Shown piece by piece: positions 1 through 6,259 of a stretch of 7,876 nt of DNA. A program made the position numbers and the translations under genes. The stretch is from CAZUZD01 sp964624465 (GTDB taxonomy: Bacteria > Planctomycetota > Planctomycetia > Isosphaerales > Isosphaeraceae): NCBI GenBank assembly GCA_964624465.1, contig CAZUZD010000289.1, forward strand, positions 1 through 7,876, read 5' to 3'. Below the pieces are notes generated by a model. It did not search any database. It was not told where the DNA came from and was given only the letters and a program-made list of their open reading frames with translations. Each line of letters begins with the position of its first letter. Position 1 is the first letter of the stretch.

Positions 1-631
1 CGACCGCGGCGGCGACGTCGAGGTCGCCGTCGCCGGCTACCGCATCGACGCCGTCGGGCCCGACGGCGAGCTGATCGAGGTGCAGACCGCCGCCCTGGGC
101 CCCCTGCGCGCCAAGCTCGTCCGGCTGCTCGGCGACGGCCACCGGGTCCGCGTGGTCAAGCCGGTGCTGCACCGCCGCCGGATCATCCGCCGCCAGCGCC
201 CCGACGGGCCCGACCGCTCCAACCGTCTGAGCCCCCGCCGGGGCGCGGCGCTCGACGTGTTCGAGGACCTCGTCGGGATCGCCCCCCTGCTGGCCGAGCC
301 CGAGCTACGGTTCGACATCCTGGAGCTGGAGGCCTGCGAGTGGCGGCTCGACGGCCGCCGGGCCCAGATCGTGCTCGACCGCGCCCTGCTGGGCGTCGAC
401 CGCCGGCTCGCGATCGAGACCCCCGACGACCTCTGGTCGCTGATCCCCGGCGCCGACGCCCTGCCCGAGCGGTTCACCACCCGCGAGCTGGCCCTGGCCG
501 CCGACCGCCCCGCGTGGTTCGCCCAGAAGGTCGCCTACTGCCTCCGCCACTCCGGCGCCGCCCGGCCGGTGGGCAAGGCGCGGCAGCATCAGCTCTACGA
601 GCGCGTCGCGCTCGGCTCGCCCCTGCCCTGA
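1..631 (+). CDS. Partial protein: PD-(D/E)XK nuclease-like fold plus C-terminal winged helix (5' end outside window)
   Basis: The frame is open from base 2 to a TGA at 629-631, so the true start lies upstream; the GTG at 80 is an internal Val and not a convincing start. About 209 residues are visible. Near the left edge, a strand ending in RIDAV (Asp at 47-49) is followed by ELIEVQ (Glu 77-79, Gln 83-85) and a basic helix, LRAKLVRLL. This D...(E)xQ spacing resembles the core of PD-(D/E)XK nuclease-like domains, with Gln in place of the usual Lys. The last ~60 residues (FTTRELA, then WFAQKVAYCLRHSG and a VGKARQHQLY wing) look like a winged-helix DNA-binding domain. The fold assignment is inference from motif spacing; I do not recognise a named, characterised family. 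The gene ends in a convergent gap facing the haem-protein gene. The coding frame itself is confident, the function much less so. Confidence 0.7.
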   Translation, partial: DRGGDVEVAVAGYRIDAVGPDGELIEVQTAALGPLRAKLVRLLGDGHRVRVVKPVLHRRRIIRRQRPDGPDRSNRLSPRRGAALDVFEDLVGIAPLLAEPELRFDILELEACEWRLDGRRAQIVLDRALLGVDRRLAIETPDDLWSLIPGADALPERFTTRELALAADRPAWFAQKVAYCLRHSGAARPVGKARQHQLYERVALGSPLP

Positions 632-722
632 GCCGGCCCGCGCCGGGGCCACGGTCTCCCTGCACCGCCCCCAGGCCCACCAGCGGCGGATCCGTCGACC
701 GCCCGGCGCCCGGATGGGCCGA

Positions 723-812
723 ACTCCCGTCGGAGCGAACTCCGCCGCGCCAGGTCGGCGGCCTCCGAATCGTCGTCGTGGCCACGCGGACGCTCAGGCC
801 ACGCCACACGGA
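723..812. repeat. Structured intergenic repeat, copy 1
   Basis: The block starts with ACTCCCGT (723-730) and ends with CACACGGA. Its last 60 bases (753-812) match 863-922 with only two differences. It contains two potential hairpins: CGGAG-CGAA-CTCCG at 731-744, and a 7-bp perfect stem CGTGGCC/GGCCACG (777-783 with 797-803) around a 13-base loop. The second hairpin is identical in the other copy. Function is unknown; a REP- or MITE-like dispersed element is the most likely explanation. Confidence 0.75.
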
Positions 813-820
813 CGGGCTGT

Positions 821-922
821 ACTCCCGTAGGGCGGATCAGCGAAGCGTCATCCGCCGCAATGGGTCGGTGGCCTCCGAATCGTCGTCGTGGCCACGCGGA
901 CGCTCAGGCCACGGCACACGGA
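821..922. repeat. Structured intergenic repeat, copy 2
   Basis: This is the second copy, beginning 8 bases after the first ends. It also opens with ACTCCCGT (821-828) and ends with CACACGGA. It is 12 bases longer because the first hairpin is larger: GGCGGAT (831-837) pairs with ATCCGCC (850-856) across a centre containing GCGAAGC. The second hairpin, CGTGGCC/GGCCACG (887-893 with 907-913), matches copy 1 exactly. The two differences in the 60-base core (869, 914) both fall outside this 7-bp stem. Confidence 0.75.
831..856. repeat. Inverted repeat GGCGGAT...ATCCGCC with GCGAAGC centre
   Basis: Seven-base arms (831-837 and 850-856) are perfect reverse complements and flank CAGCGAAGCGTC. With the preceding CCGTAG, the block resembles the widespread bacterial intergenic repeat of general form GTAGGGYGG-T-AGCGAAGCG-A-CCRCC, recalled from general knowledge. 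The palindrome is seen directly; membership of a repeat family is inference. Confidence 0.6.
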
Positions 923-946
923 AGGTCAGTCCAGAGGCGGCTGGAA

Positions 947-970
947 CCGGGCTCCGATCCCGGAGCCCGG
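947..970. terminator. Perfect 10-bp-stem hairpin; possible bidirectional terminator
   Basis: CCGGGCTCCG (947-956) and CGGAGCCCGG (961-970) pair perfectly across the four-base loop ATCC. It lies between two convergent genes, where a symmetric hairpin could stop transcription from both sides. Neither side has a T-run, so it is not a canonical intrinsic terminator. It is 316 bases past the left gene's stop and 100 bases past the right gene's stop. It could equally be part of a dispersed palindromic element. Confidence 0.4.
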
Positions 971-1039
971 GCAGCGGGATCGGTGGTGCTCGGAGGGCGG
1001 ATCCGCGACAGACTCCTCGGCCAGGTCGGAGCGGAGGAG

Positions 1040-1053
1040 GGGCGGATCCGCCC
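1040..1053. repeat. Perfect 14-bp palindrome, one of three GGCGGATCCG boxes
   Basis: GGGCGGATCCGCCC is its own reverse complement and ends 16 bases before the stop codon of the minus-strand haem-protein gene. The same GGCGGATCCG decamer occurs at 685-694 and 996-1005. Together with the GGCGGAT/ATCCGCC arms in repeat copy 2, this shows one palindromic theme recurring across the gap. It could be a remnant stem of the same repeat family; no function is evident. Confidence 0.5.
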
Positions 1054-1069
1054 GGCGAGCATTCGAGGG

Positions 1070-4000
1070 TCAACGGGTCCGGGGTTGCGGGGCGCCTGGC
1101 AGGAGCTTGGCCTGGGGATCGCCGGGCGGGCGGTCGAGGGCGAGGTAGGCGAAGAGGTCGGCGAGCTCCTGGGGGGTGAGCTGGGCCTCGACGCCCTCGG
1201 GCATGAGGGACAGGGGGGCGGTGGTCTGCTCCTCGACGTCGGCGCGCGGGACGGTCTCGGCCTTGCCGCCCTGGACGCGGAGCACGACCCGCTCGGGGGT
1301 ATCCTCGGCCAGCAGGCCGGTCAGGACCCGGCCGTCCTTCGTGGCGACGGTGGTGGCCTGGTAGCCCTGGCCGATGACGAGGCTCGGGTCGAAGACGTTC
1401 GAGACGAGCTGGTCAAAGTCGTTGCGGCCGTTGAGCGTGATCTCGGGGCCGACCTCCTGGCCCTCGCCGTAGATCTTGTGGCACTGGGCGCAGAGCTTCT
1501 GGAAGACGGCCACGCCCGCGAACGGGTCGCCGGGGGTGCGGCGGAGAAAGTTGCGCATCTGGCCGACGACCAGCTCGCGCTGCTCGTTGCGGCCGGGGCG
1601 CACCTGGCCCCAGAGCTTCTCGACCCGCGCGATCAGCGCCGCGTCCTTGCTCGCCTGGAGCCGCCGCAGGGCGTTCACGCCGACGACCCGCTTCGGGATC
1701 CGGTCGGCCTCGATGGCGGCGACCAGAGCCCCGCCCCAGGCGGGCCGCTGGCAGAGCAGCTCGATGGCGCGGCCCTGCTGGGCGGGGCTCAGGCGGTCGT
1801 AGACGCCGAGCACGACCGCGGCAACCTCGGGGCCATCCAGCGGCCCGAGCGCGGCCAGGGCCCGCTCGCGGAGCTCGACCGGCGCGTCGGCGTCGGCGAG
1901 CACCTGGCCGACGATCGGCAGGGTGGCCGGGTCGCGGAGCGCGGCCAGCACGTCGAGGGCCTCGGCGCGATGGCCGGGGTGCGCCTGGGCGTCGCCCAGG
2001 GTCTCTCGCAGGGCCGCCACGCCCTCGGGCACGGCCAGGGCGCCGGCCAGCTCGCGGTAATCGGCGCGGTTCGGGCCCCGGGAGTCGGCCATGCCGGCCC
2101 GGAGGGCGGGGAGCAGGCCGGCGAGGAACGCCGCGCGGCGGTCGCCGGCGAGCCGGCCCTCGCGGAGGTCGCGGGTCAGGCCGTCGAGCACCTTCTGGCT
2201 CAGGCCGGCGTCGGCCTTCGTCTCGGCGAGCACCGTCGTGACGGCGCCGGCCAGGTCGGCGCCGGAGACGCCCTCGGCGGTCGCCAGCCGGCCGACGACC
2301 CGCGGCCAGAGCGCCGCCACGGCCTTCGAGCGGGCGCCCCGCTCCGGGTCGAGCGCCGCCAGGTGCCAGCGGGCGAAGCCCTCGAAACTGGTGAGCGTCG
2401 GGTGCAAGTTCTGCCAGGCGAGGTGGGCGATCAGGGCATCGTCGGGGGCCAGGGCCAGGGCCCTGGCGAGCGTGCCGGGGTCGTTGCGGCGGCCGGCGGC
2501 GATGGCGAGCTGCCGGAGCACGATCGGGTCGGTCTCGGCCTGCAGCAGCGGCTCGATGGCCGCCCCCTGCGCCGGCTCGACCGGCCGCGGGGCGATCACC
2601 CGCACGGCCCAGGCGCGGAAGGTCGCGTCGGGGTCGCGCAGCAGGGCGGTGTACAGGTCGGGCGAGCCGACCGCGCCGCGGAGCGTGTCGACGCCGGCGA
2701 CCACCCAGAGCGACTCCAGACGCCGGGTACGGTCGGCCTTGCGGTCGAGGATCGTGGCGCGGAGCCGCTCCGGGTCGAACCGGTCCGTCGGCCGGTCGCC
2801 GGCGGCGCCGTCGCGGAGGGCCCGCTCGACGAGCAGCCGCCGCGCGGTCGATCGCAGGAAGTCGTTGCCGGCGCCCAGGCGCTCGACGAGCTGCGTGCTG
2901 GTTTCCCCGCCCAGGTGGATGCGGGCGCGGGGCGTTTCTTTGTACCGGATGCGGTAGAGGCGGCCCTTGAGGCGGTCGATGCCGGCGGGGTCGCGGTTGG
3001 CGTCCTGATAGCAGTGGTAGCGGTCGTACCAGTCGAGCACGTACAGGCAGCCGTCCGGGCCGGTCTTCTGGACCACGGGCATGAACCAGGCGTCGTTGGC
3101 GCTCAGGAAGTCGGGCTCGCCCTCGGCCTTGTAGGTGGAGCCCGCGCGCTGGAGGGCGTCGACATTGAGGCAGTTGCCGTGGATGTTCCCCATGTACAGC
3201 CGCTTGCGGTAGGGCTCGGGGTAGGCGTCGCTGTCGAAGTAGTGGATGCCGCAGTACGCGGCCTTCTGGTGCTGGTGGTCAACGATCGACCGCATGGGCG
3301 CGGTGTGCGGCGGGTACGGGCCGCCCTGGCGGATGTAGTAGCCGCCCTCGACGAGGTGCCAGAGGTGGTCGATCACGCAGGCGCTGGCGAAGCACTCACC
3401 GTCGTCGTTGAAGGCGATGCCCCAGGGGTTGCTCACGCCCTCGCAGTACAGGTCGAAGTCGCGGGTCTTCGGGTTCAGGCGGAAGATGGCGCAAGTGAAG
3501 TCGTACGTCTTGCCGCGATACTCGATGTGGCTGGGGTTGAACACGCCGTTCCAGCCGTAGAGCCGGCCGTCGGGGCCCCAGGTCAGGCTGTTGGGCAGCT
3601 CGTGGGTGTCGTCGCGCCCGAAGCCGCTGACGATCACCTCGGGCGGCCCGTCGGGCGTCAGGTCGCCGTCGGCGTTGGGATAGAACAGCAGGTCGGGCGA
3701 GTTCGCGACCCAGACGCCGCCGTGGCCCACGGCGATGCCCGAGGGGATGTTCAGGCCCTCGGCGAAGATCGTCGTCCTGTCGACCGCGCCGTCGCCGTCG
3801 GTGTCCTCGAGGACCTTGATCCGGTCGCGGCCGACGCCGGGCTCGCGGCGCGGGTACTCGAGGCTCTCGGTGACCCAGAACCGGCCCCGGTCGTCGATGG
3901 TCATGCTCACCGGATTGATCAGGTCGGGCTCGGCGGCGACGACCTCGACGGTGAACCCCTCGGGCACGGTCATGGCCGCGACGGCCTCGGCGGGCGACTT

Positions 4001-4123
4001 CGCCGGGTTGGGCGGTCGGTCCTGGGCGTGGGGGATCAGCCCCTCCTGCGCCCCGGCCGGGGCGGCCAGCCGCAGGGCGAGGGCCAGCCACACGAGCGGC
4101 GCGAGGACTCGGGATCGGCGCAT
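1070..4123 (-). CDS. Exported PVC-type beta-propeller / HEAT / haem-binding (CxxCH) protein
   Basis: The product has 1017 residues. A signal peptide is clear: basic MRRSR, a hydrophobic run to about residue 21, then APAGAQ with probable cleavage after Ala25. Residues ~51-395 form an N-terminal propeller (PEGFTVEVVAAEPDL, DRGRFWVTES, a DTDGDGAVD calcium-type loop at 107-115, a second GPDG repeat), matching the planctomycete 'membrane-bound dehydrogenase' domain. Residues ~400-850 are helical and HEAT-like. The C-terminal ~150 residues are a PVC-type cytochrome c domain, with CAQCH at 878-882 (bases 1478-1492) and Met974 in LMPEG as the likely second haem ligand. Family knowledge suggests oxidation of a sugar- or polyol-like substrate with electrons passed to the haem, in the periplasm; the substrate is unknown. 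The ATG at 4121-4123 is chosen because it begins the signal peptide and has GGAG nine bases upstream, although the frame stays open to 4324. The gene is divergent from the 4420 operon. Confidence 0.93.
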   Translation of the reverse strand: MRRSRVLAPLVWLALALRLAAPAGAQEGLIPHAQDRPPNPAKSPAEAVAAMTVPEGFTVEVVAAEPDLINPVSMTIDDRGRFWVTESLEYPRREPGVGRDRIKVLEDTDGDGAVDRTTIFAEGLNIPSGIAVGHGGVWVANSPDLLFYPNADGDLTPDGPPEVIVSGFGRDDTHELPNSLTWGPDGRLYGWNGVFNPSHIEYRGKTYDFTCAIFRLNPKTRDFDLYCEGVSNPWGIAFNDDGECFASACVIDHLWHLVEGGYYIRQGGPYPPHTAPMRSIVDHQHQKAAYCGIHYFDSDAYPEPYRKRLYMGNIHGNCLNVDALQRAGSTYKAEGEPDFLSANDAWFMPVVQKTGPDGCLYVLDWYDRYHCYQDANRDPAGIDRLKGRLYRIRYKETPRARIHLGGETSTQLVERLGAGNDFLRSTARRLLVERALRDGAAGDRPTDRFDPERLRATILDRKADRTRRLESLWVVAGVDTLRGAVGSPDLYTALLRDPDATFRAWAVRVIAPRPVEPAQGAAIEPLLQAETDPIVLRQLAIAAGRRNDPGTLARALALAPDDALIAHLAWQNLHPTLTSFEGFARWHLAALDPERGARSKAVAALWPRVVGRLATAEGVSGADLAGAVTTVLAETKADAGLSQKVLDGLTRDLREGRLAGDRRAAFLAGLLPALRAGMADSRGPNRADYRELAGALAVPEGVAALRETLGDAQAHPGHRAEALDVLAALRDPATLPIVGQVLADADAPVELRERALAALGPLDGPEVAAVVLGVYDRLSPAQQGRAIELLCQRPAWGGALVAAIEADRIPKRVVGVNALRRLQASKDAALIARVEKLWGQVRPGRNEQRELVVGQMRNFLRRTPGDPFAGVAVFQKLCAQCHKIYGEGQEVGPEITLNGRNDFDQLVSNVFDPSLVIGQGYQATTVATKDGRVLTGLLAEDTPERVVLRVQGGKAETVPRADVEEQTTAPLSLMPEGVEAQLTPQELADLFAYLALDRPPGDPQAKLLPGAPQPRTR

Positions 4124-4419
4124 GGGAGAGGACTCCGCGGGGTGCGTGGGCAGGCACGAGGGCCGGGGCCCGGAGCGGCCACCCCGCCGGGGCGGGACGG
4201 GAAACGTCTCGGGACGCCGGCGCGGGGGTTCGTTCGAGGGAGGGGGTGCGGGCGGGCCTGGGCACCGGCGGCACGACGGCGCCGGCCTGGCCCCGAGTAT
4301 TCCTCCCCCGGGCGCCCGACGCAAGCCGACCCGACCCGCCGGGTGCCGGAGGCTTCCCAGGGCGCCGACCGCCGATTACGCTGCGAACGCGTTCTGTCCC
4401 TGCCGTGCCAGGCCCATCG
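4124..4419. other. Divergent intergenic region carrying two outward promoters (not located)
   Basis: These 296 bases lie between the starts of the minus-strand haem-protein gene and the plus-strand operon, so promoters for both should be here. Open frames from both neighbours run into it but code for Pro/Arg/Gly-rich sequence with no domain. I see no convincing -35/-10 pair, operator or riboswitch in this GC-rich sequence. Confidence 0.5.
4133..4136 (-). promoter_or_regulatory. Ribosome binding site deciding the 4123 start
   Basis: On the minus strand, GGAG lies nine bases before the ATG at 4123-4121. Upstream in-frame starts exist as far as 4324, but the stretch they would add is Pro/Arg-rich and would bury the signal peptide. 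This site and the signal peptide together support 4123. Confidence 0.55.
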
Positions 4420-5202
4420 ATGCCGACGAATCCGAGGCTCCGCCCCCGAGCCCTCCTCGCCGCCACGGCGCTGATCGCCGCCGCGTGGTGGCTGTGCGCG
4501 CTGGCCCCGAGTCCGCCGGCGCCGGCCCCAGGACTGGTGGCCCGGGTCCTGAGGCTGCGGCCCGACCACGGGGCCGCGTTCGCCCGGGTCGTCCTGGCCG
4601 GCATCGGCCTCGCGGGCATCGCGCTGGCCCTGCTGGCCCGACCCGGGGTCGAGTCGTGGCTGGCCGCGCGCTGGCCAGCGCCGACGCTGGCGGCGGACGC
4701 GCCCACCCTCGGCCGGGCCCGACAGTTGACCGTGCTGGCCCTGATCGTGGCGGTGGTTGGCGGCCACGCCCTCTGCGTGCTGCTCCAGCGCTCGCTCTGG
4801 CCCTGGTCCCATTACAGCCTGTATTCGAAGGTGTACCCCGATCACGAGGCCGCCATGCGGGTGCTGGGCGTGACGCCCGACGGCCGGACCGTCGCGTTGC
4901 GGTCGGGCGAGCTGGCCCCGTTCAGCCTCGGCCGCCTGCACACCGCCCTGGATCGGATGAGCCAGGACCACCGCGACCTGACGCGGCCCCTGGGGTCGCT
5001 GCTGCCGCTCTACGAGGCCAACCGCGGGCTCGGCCTGCACCGCGGCCCCGCGCTGCGGGCCGTCCGGCTCTGCGACGAGCTCTGGGACCTGCGTGCCACC
5101 GTCATCGACCGCGACCACCCGGCCCGCGCCCGGATCGTCGCCGAGGTCGAGCGACCCGGGACGGCGGGTTCCCCGGGCGCCGCCGCCCCCCACGCGCCCT
5201 AG
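4420..5202 (+). CDS. Three-helix membrane protein with C-terminal soluble domain; first gene of HTTM operon
   Basis: The product has 260 residues. Three hydrophobic segments are visible: about 12-29 (LLAATALIAAAWWLCALA), 54-73 and 103-122. A ~138-residue soluble part follows, probably outside the cytoplasm if the basic N-terminus is inside. Just after the third helix comes WPWSHYSLYS (126-136). It resembles a P-x-S-x-Y-x-(M/L)-(Y/F)-S motif that I recall in small membrane proteins encoded near HTTM or DoxX-like genes; that link is inference. The rest (GVTPDGRTVALRSG, then a helical stretch with many charged residues) has no catalytic motif I recognise. The ATG at 4420 is chosen because it sits just before the first helix; the frame is open from 4246 but the extension is low-complexity. 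No strong Shine-Dalgarno precedes it. It ends 74 bases before the glycosyltransferase gene. Function unknown. Confidence 0.8.
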   Translation: MPTNPRLRPRALLAATALIAAAWWLCALAPSPPAPAPGLVARVLRLRPDHGAAFARVVLAGIGLAGIALALLARPGVESWLAARWPAPTLAADAPTLGRARQLTVLALIVAVVGGHALCVLLQRSLWPWSHYSLYSKVYPDHEAAMRVLGVTPDGRTVALRSGELAPFSLGRLHTALDRMSQDHRDLTRPLGSLLPLYEANRGLGLHRGPALRAVRLCDELWDLRATVIDRDHPARARIVAEVERPGTAGSPGAAAPHAP

Positions 5203-5263
5203 ACTCCGGACAGCGAACTGGCCTCCCGGGTGCTCCGCCCGCGGTGGCCCCTCGTGGCCAGCC

Positions 5264-5267
5264 AGGA
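5264..5267 (+). promoter_or_regulatory. Ribosome binding site selecting the GTG start at 5277
   Basis: AGGA lies nine bases before GTG at 5277-5279. The frame is open for more than 1.5 kb upstream, so length alone would mislead. This site, plus the fact that recognisable glycosyltransferase sequence begins immediately after the GTG (PPFVYILTGD), fixes the start. Confidence 0.65.
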
Positions 5268-5276
5268 CCGTCGCCC

Positions 5277-6185
5277 GTGCCGCCGTTCGTCTACATCCTC
5301 ACCGGCGATTCCCCGACCGCCGCGCACCGGTATCTGACGGGGGCCGGCCTGTCGATCCTCTCGCTGCGGCGGTATCACCCCGCGGCGACCGTCGTCTGCC
5401 TGTGTGATGCGCCCCTGGCGCGGGCCTGCCGGGATGGCGGCCTCCCGCTGGCGAGGCTCGTCGACCGCTGGATCGATTGCGAGGTCCCCGGCGGGCCGGT
5501 GCATCGGAGCCGCTTCCTCAAGACCACGCTGCGCGGCCGCCTTGACGGCCCGTTCGTGTACCTCGACGCCGACTCGGTGGTGGCCGGCCCGCTCGATGCG
5601 CTGATGGCCTGCGACGCCGAGCTGGGGATCTGCCCCGACAGCTTCTTCGCCGAGGCGACGGGCGTCTCCCCCGCCTGGCTCGGGCCGTACCACCGAAGGC
5701 TGGGCTGGTCCCCGTCGCCACGGTACTTCGCGGGCGGTGTGTTCGCGGCGGCCGACACCCCGCGGGTCCACGCCCTGTTCGCGGCCTGGCACGCGCGCTG
5801 GCGCGAGTCGCTGGCGATCGGGCTGGTGGTCGATCAGCCGGCCCTGAATCGGGCGATTGCGGAGATCGAGCCCGAGATCCGGACGTATCCCACGGCGTAC
5901 AATTACCAGTCGACGCCCCAGGAGCCGGTCCTGCCCGATGACGTGCGGATCCTCTCGTTCCTGGCCTCGCTCGACGGGCCGCTGCCGGTCGCCTACGAGG
6001 CCGCCCTGGCGGCGCTGGCCCGCCACGGCACGATCGCGGCGGACGCCCTGGAGGGCCTGACCCGGCCTGGCACGCGGCTGAGCCGGCGGTCCGCGGGACG
6101 CCTGACGCGCTGGGCCGGCGGGTTCCGCGCCCGGCTGATCCGGACCACGACCCGGCTGGGCCTGCGCGACGTCCGCCAGCACTGA
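5277..6185 (+). CDS. GT-A fold glycosyltransferase (GT8-like, DxD) with basic C-terminal tail
   Basis: The product has 302 residues and starts with GTG. The N-terminal strand FVYILTGD leads into a nucleotide-sugar-binding half. SRFLKT is followed by FVYLDADS, whose Asp97-x-Asp99 is the metal- and nucleotide-sugar-binding DxD motif. Further on, YFAGGVFAA (150-158) and VVDQPALN (184-191, with Asp186-Gln187) match the acceptor-side motifs of GT8/GT77-like nucleotide-diphospho-sugar transferases. The likely reaction is transfer of a sugar from a nucleotide donor to an unknown acceptor, in the cytoplasm at the inner membrane. Residues 262-302 carry 12 arginines in 41 positions, with Trp, Leu, Ile and Phe between them. 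This suggests a membrane-associating amphipathic tail (inference). There is no signal peptide or transmembrane helix. It is the middle gene of three, with 74-base gaps on both sides. Donor and acceptor cannot be predicted. Confidence 0.87.
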   Translation: MPPFVYILTGDSPTAAHRYLTGAGLSILSLRRYHPAATVVCLCDAPLARACRDGGLPLARLVDRWIDCEVPGGPVHRSRFLKTTLRGRLDGPFVYLDADSVVAGPLDALMACDAELGICPDSFFAEATGVSPAWLGPYHRRLGWSPSPRYFAGGVFAAADTPRVHALFAAWHARWRESLAIGLVVDQPALNRAIAEIEPEIRTYPTAYNYQSTPQEPVLPDDVRILSFLASLDGPLPVAYEAALAALARHGTIAADALEGLTRPGTRLSRRSAGRLTRWAGGFRARLIRTTTRLGLRDVRQH

Positions 6186-6243
6186 CCCGAGCGGTCGCGG
6201 GGCGCCCCCGAACCCGAGCACGACCGCCGGCCGAATCGTCTCC

Positions 6244-6248
6244 AGGAG
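6244..6248 (+). promoter_or_regulatory. Ribosome binding site of the HTTM gene
   Basis: AGGAG lies 11 bases before the ATG at 6260. It is the strongest Shine-Dalgarno match among the three plus-strand operon genes and supports that start. Confidence 0.6.
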
Positions 6249-6259
6249 CACCCGCACCG

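Larger units (their letters stand above)
632..1069. other. Intergenic region between convergent genes, rich in repeats and hairpins
   Basis: This 438-bp stretch separates two genes that end towards each other. Open frames cross it on both strands, but they carry no recognisable domain, and two of the minus-strand ones share a peptide only because the DNA is repeated. What it does hold is two copies of a structured repeat (723-812 and 821-922), a perfect 10-bp-stem hairpin (947-970) and three copies of the decamer GGCGGATCCG (685-694, 996-1005, 1041-1050). Such content fits transcription ending and dispersed non-coding repeats rather than a gene. Confidence 0.7.

Noticed and set aside
723..922. 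A CRISPR array
   Set aside because: There are only two units, 90 and 102 bases long with an 8-base gap, which does not fit CRISPR repeat and spacer sizes, and no cas gene is present.
595..1073. Two short minus-strand open frames sharing the peptide WPERPRGHDDDSEA
   Set aside because: The shared peptide comes from the 60-base DNA repeat. The frames have no domain, and the hairpin structure explains the repeat better than coding does.
860..4474. A plus-strand open frame of 1204 codons antisense to the haem-protein gene
   Set aside because: Its translation is Gly/Ala/Val/Asp/Arg-rich with no domain, and it mirrors the minus-strand gene, which has a signal peptide, CxxCH and propeller motifs. 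Long antisense frames are expected at this GC content.
3396..4706. A minus-strand open frame of 436 codons across the divergent region
   Set aside because: It is out of frame with the haem-protein gene, is dominated by Arg/Pro/Gly, and would overlap the starts of both divergent genes.
3735..5276. Upstream in-frame extension of the glycosyltransferase to give an 816-residue protein
   Set aside because: The extension overlaps two better-supported genes in other frames, is Arg/Pro-rich without domains, and the GTG at 5277 has its own Shine-Dalgarno directly before the conserved strand.
5203..6259. Two intergenic gaps of exactly 74 bases as a possible repeated regulatory unit
   Set aside because: Aligning 5203-5276 with 6186-6259 by eye shows no shared sequence beyond the Shine-Dalgarno region, so the equal length appears to be coincidence.
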